Shown here: positions 53,001 through 59,657 of the stretch, one piece after another
How positions within the stretch are numbered: the stretch's first letter is position 1
How the letters are laid out: each line of letters begins with the position of its first letter
Assembly: GCA_016293915.1 (NCBI GenBank)
Contig: JAEDCY010000017.1
Location: forward strand, 1-59,657
Direction of reading: 5' to 3'
Length of the DNA stretch: 59,657 nt
Origin: Treponema sp.
GTDB lineage: Bacteria > Spirochaetota > Spirochaetia > Treponematales > Treponemataceae
The notes under the pieces: generated by a model
The model's input: only the letters and a program-made list of their open reading frames with translations
Database searches by the model: none
Told to the model about the DNA's origin: nothing
Position numbers and translations under genes: made by a program

Positions 53001-53697
53001 CATAAAAACCTGCTTCGAAAAACAAACCTTAACTATTTCCGACAAGGATCCAGATGGCTGGCTGGCCTATACCTCTACAATTTTATGGAACACACTAAAC
53101 GCAAAGTTACCGGAAATTACCGGCGGTACACAAACAGGCAATTATTTCAAACTCAGCGAAATTGCTGCCTGCGACAAAATCAGTGAAGCTGAGTTTAATA
53201 TGAATACCAGTGTTACAGCAGGTGCAAACAAAACCGCAAGTGCAGGTGCAGCTGCAGGCGCAGCCACGGCCGGCTTGGAGAACTCGGTCCTGGCTCAATC
53301 CGTTCTCCTCAAAAATTACTGCAACGGTTTTATCGATCTTGTATTTAAGCGCAATATTAACGGTAATGACGTCTACTCCGTTCTCGACTGGAAAAGCGAC
53401 AGCTTTGAAGCCAGTCAATATTCCGATGGTGAATTACTTAAAAAACACACAGATGACCGCTATTCAATACAGCGTGTTCTATACTCCTACAGTCTCATAA
53501 AATGGTTAGCGTCTTTCTACAAAGATGAATCAGAAACCCAGATTTTTGAAAACCACTTCGGAGGTATTTATTATGTATACGTACGAGGCTGCCATGCAGA
53601 CACCTGCAGTGGAATCTACGCCCGTACCTGGAAGAACTGGCAGGAATTAGAAAACACATTTAAGCAGATTTTAAAAGATTTACGAATAGCAGATTAA
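50029..53697 (+). CDS. recB: exonuclease V subunit RecB (helicase-nuclease)
   Basis: 1222 residues. UvrD-type motifs: IQASAGTGKTFNITG (about 17-31), VVTYTEKAAGELRDRI, VIIDEFQDTNQKQW, VVGDPKQSIYSFQGAD, TIHASKGLEFPVVIV and LFYVAYTRAS. C-terminal nuclease: GIALHEVFEKADF (His), the metal site VLDWKSDSF, and QRVLYSYSL. A low-complexity Ala/Gly/Thr insertion (about 1060-1085, TAGANKTASAGAAAGAATAG) interrupts the nuclease domain just before LLKNYCNGFIDLVF. Drives 3-to-5 unwinding and degradation of DNA ends. Confidence 0.95.
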   Translation: MALKEFVLDNYSNIKESMYIQASAGTGKTFNITGIVKKLIDEKIKLEEILVVTYTEKAAGELRDRIRAKCPNEDVDNASIFTIHSFCQKTLSEFSFTANQCAKLSLVSDDAIDDFIDRWIRDVLKNNSDFKQLFIDADKQSTFTNNLKRDFKQALSNYYLDSHKNEVENIVKLDQENFLLYGDSALTFDTFEQITNPHRIEDLFIIEGFEEAWTELNEKLYAKKAEELKNSILTFISEEGTYNFNGNSIQLRWIGKEIKEVFLYFRELKKTYSNLLKKKADLPVTKFYNSQIKTLYRAWQAEKEKNKMQSYDDMLRSVREAVCHPDSMLKKQLQKKYRYVIIDEFQDTNQKQWDIFKTVFMEDPNHVIIVVGDPKQSIYSFQGADVNVYENAIKEIARNGGGQYSLATNHRSTDSMVEDCNILFQTKTGSTPFFSRSSAINFTDSNPSHKKAAATYCEKITKPVWIAGSSNQKTTEKSFAKIAVQQILDCCSFENGKTKLQVFDKDKEDDEGYCRELRNVSFHDFAILVRSSSEYTEIERALKKAGIPSLRYKDANLFSGKECTQWISLFNAITAKDFTGKKRAVLSEALFTDFFCIPLDNVESEIFDNPTCQQRQIIIQWQELARQRKWAKLLENIFEVTNIENRLSDLGQMHSLSKIRQIGNYSVDYLYKTDSSLEDLSKHLLRLSTSSDTSIDEGDIVEKGTDFDCVQLMTIHASKGLEFPVVIVPAGLRARNERGAQAWIYHDENKNAKLSFSDYGKKKYQKEEDFERERLFYVAYTRASSILILPLYDKWEHEDDKTEEGIYDFLNDNITTLSEIKDKKGNLLTRMISENSKSFDELKTETLAILQEFKKIKDEKSASHILENDITEEEQLALTKELSSKVPSLSIQKHSYSSLSHKKAASEEMTENGGRIDKDGSDAQKLSLAKFDMAENPVLYSAVPNSDSVCPPAVTAPYNYPKGTKLGIALHEVFEKADFGVSKNDEELGRLIKTCFEKQTLTISDKDPDGWLAYTSTILWNTLNAKLPEITGGTQTGNYFKLSEIAACDKISEAEFNMNTSVTAGANKTASAGAAAGAATAGLENSVLAQSVLLKNYCNGFIDLVFKRNINGNDVYSVLDWKSDSFEASQYSDGELLKKHTDDRYSIQRVLYSYSLIKWLASFYKDESETQIFENHFGGIYYVYVRGCHADTCSGIYARTWKNWQELENTFKQILKDLRIAD

Positions 53698-53708
53698 GGA
53701 AAGAAACA

Positions 53709-55706
53709 ATGAAAGAAACAGAAAAAAACGAACTTAAAAAATTTTTCAATAAACTCTCTGACATGCACTGTATAGATCAGGTATGGGAAAAGGTTCTCGA
53801 ACTTCTCATTCAGCTGGAGCCTGCTGCAAGTTTTGAAGCTCTCTCTATTTTCTGTATTTATTTTTCCCTGCTCGATGAAGGCAACATCTGTATTCCACTG
53901 ACTCAGGTAAAACTGATCGACAAATGGCAGAAAAAATGGGAAGGTCTTCTTTTACAGGCAAAACGCCTGGATCAAAAAGAAAATGATTTCAAATATTTTA
54001 CTGAAATTATCAATAAAGGTCTTCCACAGATTTCTCCAGAAAAACTTCCAAACCTTATTGCAAAGTCTGATTTTTCAAAACCCTTTACCATTGATGAACT
54101 CTGGCTCTTTGCTGCAAAATACTTCAAAGCAAAAATCAACATTGAAAAACGAATCAAACTGATAATGAAGCACAACACAATTCCTCCATTAGAAGAAGAA
54201 AAGGCAGCCATCCGTGAATACTTTAAAAAACTTACAGGTTCAAAAACTCAAGCACAAATGATTCTAAAAGATGAACAGATAGATGCACTTTTGCGTGGAA
54301 TTAATGACAATCTGATAATCACAGGCGGGCCAGGCACAGGAAAAACTACTGTTGTCTGTTATCTTTTGTGGAATCTCTTTCTCACCAGGAATGTTATGGA
54401 TTATTCTCTTTTCCTTGCAGCACCAAGTGGAAAAGCCGCAGATCGCATGAAAGAAAGTATTTCGGAAACACTCTCCCGTCTGAATTTGAATGCAATTCCT
54501 GCGGGGCCACAGCGCGACGCAGCTCGTACAGTTTTCGAAAAGCTAAATAGCGCACAGTCGTCAACAATACACCGTCTTCTGAGTTTTAATCCTTCTACAA
54601 ACGGCTTCCGCTATAATGCAGAAAATCAATTTGATAAAAAATCAATTTTTGTAATTGATGAAGCCAGCATGATTGACATCACGCTCTTCAGTTCCCTTCT
54701 CGAAGCAATTCCGGAAGGAGCAAGAGTTTTCATACTTGGAGACAAAGATCAGCTGCCTTCTGTTCAGGCGGGTGCAGTTCTTGGTGAACTCCTTGCTAAA
54801 AAAACAGGCAGTGTAGCTGAGCTAAAACAGTCCAGCCGCTTCAATGATAATTCAGACATTGGCCGCCTCAAAAATGCAATGCAGGTAGACGAGCCGCTTA
54901 ATGAAAAACTCGCTTTCCTGACCAGCTGGCCAGATTGGAAAAACAATCATAGCTTTGGAACAATTCCACAAGGCCAGTTCCCTGTAACAAGTTTTATCCC
55001 GGCACGAACTTCCAAAGAAAAGGAATCCCAATTTAAAGATATGATAGAAGTATGGTCACAAACCTTTTATAATGATCTTGTAAAAAAAGCTCAAGAAGTA
55101 TCAGTAACCTTAGAAACTGCAAAGCTTGATGAACTATGGAAAGCTGCAAATAAAGCCCGTATTCTCTGTGCAGAACGCAATGGCTTTCAGGGCGTAGAAA
55201 ACATAAACAATCAGATTTGCAGCAGCATACTTAAATCAGAAAATCTTAATACCAGTGATGACTATTTCACCGGTCAGCTTCTCATGCTCACAAAAAATCA
55301 GTCAATTTTCTGTTTATACAATGGAGATTCGGGAATCGTTATAGAAAGAAACAATTTAAAATATCTTATGGTAAAAAAAGAAATACATACAGAAGAGGGG
55401 CAGCAGAGTACAGTCCAGCAGGGAATCTTTCAGCAAGGCTCTTATATTTTCTACCCTCTTCACCTGCTTCCAAAAGAATCAATTGAAACTGCATACGCAA
55501 TCACAATTCACAAATCTCAAGGCTCAGGTTATAAATCGATTCTGATATTCCTGCCCGATCAGAAAGGTCATCCGCTTTTAAACAGACAGATTGCCTACAC
55601 CGCAATAACAAGAACTGAAGGCTCAACCTATATTGTTGCAGATTATGAAACTCTTGAGTGTGCCCGTCAGACAATTATCAAACGCGACACTCAGATTATT
55701 TTATAA
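53709..55706 (+). CDS. recD: exonuclease V subunit RecD
   Basis: 665 residues, SF1B helicase: ITGGPGTGKTTVVCYLLW (about 199-216), IHRLLSFNPSTNGF, IFVIDEASMIDITLF, FILGDKDQLPSVQAGAVLGEL, then a C-terminal SH3-like region (GQLLMLTKNQSIFCLYNGDSGIV) and YAITIHKSQGSGYKSIL, AYTAITRTEGSTYIV. It supplies the 5-to-3 motor of RecBCD. AAGGAAAG precedes the ATG. N-terminal 120 residues interact with RecC in the family. Confidence 0.94.
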   Translation: MKETEKNELKKFFNKLSDMHCIDQVWEKVLELLIQLEPAASFEALSIFCIYFSLLDEGNICIPLTQVKLIDKWQKKWEGLLLQAKRLDQKENDFKYFTEIINKGLPQISPEKLPNLIAKSDFSKPFTIDELWLFAAKYFKAKINIEKRIKLIMKHNTIPPLEEEKAAIREYFKKLTGSKTQAQMILKDEQIDALLRGINDNLIITGGPGTGKTTVVCYLLWNLFLTRNVMDYSLFLAAPSGKAADRMKESISETLSRLNLNAIPAGPQRDAARTVFEKLNSAQSSTIHRLLSFNPSTNGFRYNAENQFDKKSIFVIDEASMIDITLFSSLLEAIPEGARVFILGDKDQLPSVQAGAVLGELLAKKTGSVAELKQSSRFNDNSDIGRLKNAMQVDEPLNEKLAFLTSWPDWKNNHSFGTIPQGQFPVTSFIPARTSKEKESQFKDMIEVWSQTFYNDLVKKAQEVSVTLETAKLDELWKAANKARILCAERNGFQGVENINNQICSSILKSENLNTSDDYFTGQLLMLTKNQSIFCLYNGDSGIVIERNNLKYLMVKKEIHTEEGQQSTVQQGIFQQGSYIFYPLHLLPKESIETAYAITIHKSQGSGYKSILIFLPDQKGHPLLNRQIAYTAITRTEGSTYIVADYETLECARQTIIKRDTQIIL

Positions 55707-55805
55707 CACCTATCAATGAGAGGAACCTCAGGTCCATCAGACAATCATTACATCTGTTACATTAGGAATGACACGTCTCTTTAAAATCACTATAATCATA
55801 ACACT

Positions 55806-57506
55806 ATGTTTAAACCTGAACTTCTTAATTCAATTAAGACTTACAATTCAAAAACCTTTGTAAGCGATCTTATTGCCGGCGTTATCGTCGGAATCGTTGC
55901 ACTTCCACTTGCCATTGCCTTTGCTATTGCATCGGGTGTAAACCCGGCAGCCGGCCTTTTTACGGCAATTATTGCAGGCTTTTGTATTTCTGCCTTTGGT
56001 GGAAGCCGTGTTCAGATTGGAGGACCTACAGGTGCCTTTGCAGTAATCGTTTACGGCGTTGTTGCCCAGTACGGGCTCTCTGGACTTGCCACAGCAACAG
56101 TAATGGCCGGAATCATTTTGATTCTTCTCGGTGCCTTTAAGATGGGCGGCCTTGTTAAGTTCATTCCTTATACTATTGTTACAGGCTTTACTGCAGGTAT
56201 TGCAGTAACAATCGCCGCCGGCCAGCTTGGAGACTTCTTCGGCCTTCGTCCTGATTTTTCAACACCAATGATGGTACTCGGCGAAGAGTATTCAAAAATG
56301 CCTGGTGACTTCCTTCCAAAAATAATCGTATACATCCGCTCAGCTGCAAGCTTCAACCTTTACTCAACAATCATGGCAGCAGTTTGTCTCGCCTTCATTT
56401 TCATCTGGTCTAAGTTTATTAAAAAGATTCCTGGAAGCTTTGTTGTAATCATTCTTGCTACAGCAGTAAGTATCATTCTCGAAAAAACAACAGGTCTTCG
56501 CACTGATACAATCGGAACTTTTGCAGACGGCTCACAGCACTTTGTTATTCCAAACACACTTCCTATGCCAACACTTCCTGCTCTCAGCCTTAAGACAATT
56601 ACAACCCTTTTCCCTACAGCAATTTCTATTGCAGTACTCGCCGCAATAGAGTCGCTGCTCTCTGCTGTAGTTGCTGACGGTATGATTGGTACAAAGCATG
56701 ATTCAAACACAGAACTTATCGCACAGGGAATTGCAAACATTGCAAGCCCTCTCTTTGGAGGCATTCCAGCAACAGGAGCAATTGCCCGTACAGCTACAAA
56801 TATTAAAAACGGTGGACGCACACCAATCGCTGGAATCATCCACGCAATCACACTGCTCATCATCCTCCTCTTTGCAGGAAAATACGCAGCCTACATTCCA
56901 ATGGCAGCTCTTGCCGCAGTACTTATCAACGTTGCCTGGAACATGGCAGGCTTCCCTGCAATCCGCTCTCTGCTCAAAGGTCAGAAGTCAGACATTGCAG
57001 TTTTCGCAGTTACTTTCATCATCACAGTTTTCATCGACCTCACAGTTGCTATCGAAGTAGGTCTCGGCTTTGCAGCCTTCTTCTTCATCAAAAAGATGAT
57101 TGACCTTTCTGAAGTTCAGAATCAGAGGGAAACTCTTACCGGCGGTATCAAAAAGGATCAGCCTTCAGAAAACCTCGATATTCCTGCAAACACCTTTGTT
57201 TACGAAATTGAAGGGCCTCTATTCTTTGGAACAGTACGCAAGTTTGAGCTTGCAACAGAACGAGCTCAGTCAGACTGCAAGTATCTTGTACTCCGCATGA
57301 GAAACACAATCTACCTCGATGCCGGCGGAATCAAAGCGCTGGAACAGTGTAAGGCTGCCTGCGACCGCAAGGGAATCACAATCGTAATCAGCGGTATTCA
57401 CACACAGCCGTATCTCCTGCTGGAAAAGACAGGCATGGCAGATACTCTTGGACGTGAGAATATTTTTGACAATATTACCGATGCATTGAATAGATGTAGA
57501 AAATAA
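55806..57506 (+). CDS. SulP/SLC26-type anion transporter with STAS domain
   Basis: 566 residues. Transport domain: SDLIAGVIVGIVALPLAIAFAIASGV near 20-45, GGSRVQIGGPTGAFAVIV, about 12-14 hydrophobic segments, GGIPATGAIARTATNIKNGGRTP. C-terminal STAS domain about 455-560 (VYEIEGPLFFGTVRKFE, VLRMRNTIYLDAGGIKAL). Substrates in the family include sulphate, bicarbonate and other anions; the sequence does not decide. Single-gene unit; the start has a weak ribosome site. Family D repeat begins at its stop codon. Confidence 0.92.
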   Translation: MFKPELLNSIKTYNSKTFVSDLIAGVIVGIVALPLAIAFAIASGVNPAAGLFTAIIAGFCISAFGGSRVQIGGPTGAFAVIVYGVVAQYGLSGLATATVMAGIILILLGAFKMGGLVKFIPYTIVTGFTAGIAVTIAAGQLGDFFGLRPDFSTPMMVLGEEYSKMPGDFLPKIIVYIRSAASFNLYSTIMAAVCLAFIFIWSKFIKKIPGSFVVIILATAVSIILEKTTGLRTDTIGTFADGSQHFVIPNTLPMPTLPALSLKTITTLFPTAISIAVLAAIESLLSAVVADGMIGTKHDSNTELIAQGIANIASPLFGGIPATGAIARTATNIKNGGRTPIAGIIHAITLLIILLFAGKYAAYIPMAALAAVLINVAWNMAGFPAIRSLLKGQKSDIAVFAVTFIITVFIDLTVAIEVGLGFAAFFFIKKMIDLSEVQNQRETLTGGIKKDQPSENLDIPANTFVYEIEGPLFFGTVRKFELATERAQSDCKYLVLRMRNTIYLDAGGIKALEQCKAACDRKGITIVISGIHTQPYLLLEKTGMADTLGRENIFDNITDALNRCRK

Positions 57507-57737
57507 GGACATTTTTTAGGATTCCGTGTCCTTAAAAATCTGTTTGGCGGAGCAGGCACGGGGTACAAACTGCCTCTTGAGCTTTTTGGCGCTTAGCCAT
57601 GAAAAGAATCCGAGGATTTTCGCTTGCGAAAACCGCAGGATCTTACACAAAAAAGGGAAAGCGAGCATGTTTGTATCCCAGTGACAGCGGGAGCCAAGCA
57701 GATTTTTTTTGCAATCATTTTATAAAATGTCCTTATT
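57502..57737. repeat. inverted-repeat element, family D copy 2
   Basis: Ends AATAAGGACATTTT (57502-57515) and its inverse AAAATGTCCTTATT (about 57724-57737). The interior (57583-57645) repeats the family D core TTTTTGGCGCTTAGCCAT...GAATCCGAGGATTTTCGC in the opposite orientation to copy 1. It spans nearly the whole 273-nt gap between the SulP gene and polA and overlaps the SulP stop. Confidence 0.75.
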
Positions 57738-57779
57738 ATCTACCTTGCACGCGTACCGCATTTCGTCTAAAATATTCTC

Positions 57780-59657
57780 ATGGCAAATAAAGATAATAAA
57801 AACGAATTTAATGATAAAACAGTATACATCCTGGACAGCTATGGATTAATTTTCCGCTGTTATTTTGCTTTCATAAGTCGCCCGCTTACAAACCAGCGTG
57901 GTGAAAATGTTTCTGCCCTCTTCGGCTTTTTCCGAAACTTCCATTATATTCTTCAGCATTATAAACCCGGCTGCATCGTAGCCGCTATGGATAGTAAAAC
58001 AAAAACCTTCCGCCACGAAATGTACGACCTCTACAAGGCAAACCGACCTAAAACTCCGGAAGACCTTCATGCCCAGGTGCCTTGGATCTGTGAGGTCCTG
58101 GAAGCCTTAGGCATCCCCGTTCTTCAGTGCGACGGCTACGAAGCAGACGACATAATCGCAACCGTTTCCCGCAAATGCCGCGAGTCAGGCCGTACCTGCC
58201 GCATTCTCAGCGGTGACAAAGACCTCATGCAGCTGGTAGACGAATCAACTCAAATCTTAAAGCCTGTAACAGGCGGCGAAACCTGGAAGGTAACCGGAAT
58301 CGAAGGCGTAGAAGCTGAATGGGGGGTTAAGCCTCCTCAGCTGCTCGACCTTCTTTCCCTCTACGGCGACTCTGCCGACAATATTCCGGGTGTTCGCGGT
58401 GTTGGTGTAAAAACCGCCGCAAAACTCCTGAACGATTACGGCACCCTCGAAGGCATTTACGAGCATCTTGGAGATCTTAAAGGCGCTGTTCTCACAAAAC
58501 TCACAGAAGGCCGCGAAAATGCCTTTTTCAGCCAGAAGCTTGTCCGCCTTTGCGATACCGTTCCATGTACAGACATCGACGACGCAATCAATAAAACCGG
58601 CATGACCTGTAATTTTCAGGCCGCAGCCGACCTCCTTATGAAGTTCGGCGTTCCAAGCGTTGCAAAGCAGTATGCCAGCCTTGGAGTTGAAAATGGACAA
58701 TCTGGTATAGGAGGGGGAAGTCTCCCCCTGTCTTCAGCCGCTGACGCGTCTTCCGCCACCCCTTCACCTAAGGGGGACACCCCCTTAAAAACCCCCGAAG
58801 ACCTCTCCGAGGCGCCTCTTACACTAACTCAAAACGACACTTCAAACTACCGTGCCCTCACAACTCTGCCAGAACTCACAAGCTACATCGACTCCGCTCT
58901 CAAAGCTCCTCTCGTAGCCTACGACAGCGAAACCGACGGTCTGGACACAATCAGCGCAAACATACTTGGTTTCTCCCTCTGTTACGAAGCAGGCAAAGCC
59001 GTATATATCCCAATCGCCCGCCAGTCGGACGACCTTTTTGCAGACAGCACCGGCATCCCGCTTAAAGATGCTCTCACACAGCTTCTCCGCCTTTTCCAGG
59101 CAAAAAGCGTAACCGTTGCAATGCACAACGCAAAGTTCGACCTCAAAGTTCTTGCAACAAACATCAAAAAAGCAGGCTTCAAAAATGCCGAACTTACAGA
59201 GAAAATCTTAGAATCTTCTATTTACGATACAATGATTTACGCCTGGCTTCAAAATCCGGAGCGAACAGGCAAAAACAGCTACTCACTCGAGTCTCTGGGC
59301 GAACAGATTCTCGGCCTGAAAGGTATTGAATTTAGCGACATCGTTGAAAAAGGCCAGACCTTTGCAGATGTCCCGCTCGAAAAAGCTGCCCCATACGGCG
59401 CCGAAGACGCAGATTTTACACTTAAACTGGCTCAGGCCCAGCAAAAAGGTGGTTTCGACCCTTCGACTAAGCTCAGGGACCGTACGGCTTCGCCTACTCA
59501 ACCACCGGTGTTCGAGTGCAACAACAGCAGTGTATCGCCGGTGGTCGAGTGCCGCGACAGCGGTGTATTGCCGGTGGTCGAGTGCCGCAATAGCGGTGTA
59601 TCGCCGGTGGTCGAGTGCCGCAATAGCGGTGTATCGCCGGTGGTCGAGTGCCGCAAT
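57780..59657 (+). CDS. polA: DNA polymerase I (partial, runs off the window)
   Basis: 626 codons open to the window end. 5-prime nuclease domain (about 14-305): VYILDSYGLIFRCYFAF, AAMDSKTKTFRHEMYDLYKANR, DGYEADDIIATVSRK, LSGDKDLMQLV, YGDSADNIPGVRGVGVKTA. The 3-to-5 exonuclease domain keeps its catalytic acids: AYDSETDGLD, HNAKFDLKVL and YGAEDADFTLKL, so proofreading looks intact. The polymerase domain lies beyond the edge. Two in-frame repeat insertions occur at domain junctions: residues about 310-340 and from about 557 onward, where an 11-residue tandem repeat runs to the window end. The frame is verified through both. Confidence 0.93.
   Translation, partial: MANKDNKNEFNDKTVYILDSYGLIFRCYFAFISRPLTNQRGENVSALFGFFRNFHYILQHYKPGCIVAAMDSKTKTFRHEMYDLYKANRPKTPEDLHAQVPWICEVLEALGIPVLQCDGYEADDIIATVSRKCRESGRTCRILSGDKDLMQLVDESTQILKPVTGGETWKVTGIEGVEAEWGVKPPQLLDLLSLYGDSADNIPGVRGVGVKTAAKLLNDYGTLEGIYEHLGDLKGAVLTKLTEGRENAFFSQKLVRLCDTVPCTDIDDAINKTGMTCNFQAAADLLMKFGVPSVAKQYASLGVENGQSGIGGGSLPLSSAADASSATPSPKGDTPLKTPEDLSEAPLTLTQNDTSNYRALTTLPELTSYIDSALKAPLVAYDSETDGLDTISANILGFSLCYEAGKAVYIPIARQSDDLFADSTGIPLKDALTQLLRLFQAKSVTVAMHNAKFDLKVLATNIKKAGFKNAELTEKILESSIYDTMIYAWLQNPERTGKNSYSLESLGEQILGLKGIEFSDIVEKGQTFADVPLEKAAPYGAEDADFTLKLAQAQQKGGFDPSTKLRDRTASPTQPPVFECNNSSVSPVVECRDSGVLPVVECRNSGVSPVVECRNSGVSPVVECRN
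58708..58797 (+). repeat. polA: family A palindrome in frame inside polA
   Basis: GGAGGGGGAAGTCTCCCCCT hairpin, CTTCCGCCACCCCTTC, then AAGGGGGACACCCCCTT. Read through without a stop as GGGSLPLSSAADASSATPS and on, lying between the 5-prime nuclease and proofreading domains. Confidence 0.85.
59449..59657 (+). repeat. polA: REP-like palindrome and 33-bp tandem repeat in frame inside polA
   Basis: 59449-59506 is a palindrome-type segment (GGTTTCGACCCTTCGAC...CTACTCAACCACCGG). From 59505 a 33-bp unit is repeated: four full copies (59505, 59538, 59571, 59604) and 21 nt of a fifth at the window end. The peptide is PVVECRNSGVS, with copies 1 and 2 diverged (PVFECNNSSVS, PVVECRDSGVL) and copies 3 and 4 identical. 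The unit resembles half of the palindrome in ABC-F at 45086. Confidence 0.9.

Noticed and set aside
58257..59501. Several minus-strand frames across polA
   Set aside because: All are antisense shadows of the continuous plus-strand polA frame, which carries clear motifs throughout.
59505..59657. 33-bp repeats as a CRISPR array
   Set aside because: Units are directly abutting with no spacers and lie in frame within polA.
1..59657. tRNA, rRNA and prophage genes
   Set aside because: None of the cloverleaf, rRNA or phage structural patterns was found on reading.

Overview
The window looks like a chromosome segment of a host- or gut-associated spirochaete, most likely a Treponema. This is inference from gene content: an FlcA-like flagellar collar protein, a RecCBD-ordered recBCD operon, a DUF2259 secreted protein, many lipoproteins, moderate-to-low GC, and abundant short palindromic repeats. 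No rRNA, tRNA or CRISPR array was seen.

Layout. (1) 17.3 kb down to 0.5 kb, all on the minus strand: thirteen genes with no gap above 28 nt, several with overlapping stop/start codons. In order of transcription they are a secretin (GspD), ATPase (GspE), platform protein (GspF), major pseudopilin (GspG), three small or bitopic membrane proteins (one GspL-like), three lipoproteins including a C11 (clostripain-type) protease, a 2002-residue RHS protein with a YkuD-like C-terminal tip, and two exported paralogues with an NADase-type glycan-binding module. Small exported or lipoprotein fragments follow. This reads as one operon joining a reduced type II secretion machine to a candidate secreted polymorphic toxin. 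(2) 17.6-27 kb: corA with a candidate leader peptide, a SUMF1-like protein, a phosphoesterase, hisC, a PadR-controlled membrane operon with a clear promoter and operator, an unrecognised 635-residue protein, and ssb. (3) 27-41 kb: U32 peptidase, lamin-tail lipoprotein, DUF2259 protein, a 7-TM protein, a polyprenol-kinase-like protein, the FlcA-like protein, a CBM48-like exported protein, a GH3 glucosidase and an exported DRGH nuclease. (4) 41.7-46.6 kb: BrnT/BrnA toxin-antitoxin with its operator, a truncated Rpn-type gene, an ABC-F ATPase and an FtsH-like ATPase lacking the protease domain. (5) 46.7-59.7 kb: recC-recB-recD, a SulP transporter and polA (runs off the end).

The most unusual signal is a set of mobile or repeated palindromic DNAs. 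One family is a 214/215-bp MITE-like element with 21-bp terminal inverted repeats and two different perfect 10-bp target duplications. Other families lie between genes and also inside the reading frames of the ABC-F gene and polA, where they add 11-37 residue peptides at predicted domain boundaries or loops. In polA one of them has become a tandem 33-bp (11-residue) repeat. A second signal is a 35-bp promoter-like element (31/35 identical, with phased T-tracts upstream) shared by the secretion operon and ssb, which hints at joint control of a pseudopilus machine and single-stranded-DNA handling.
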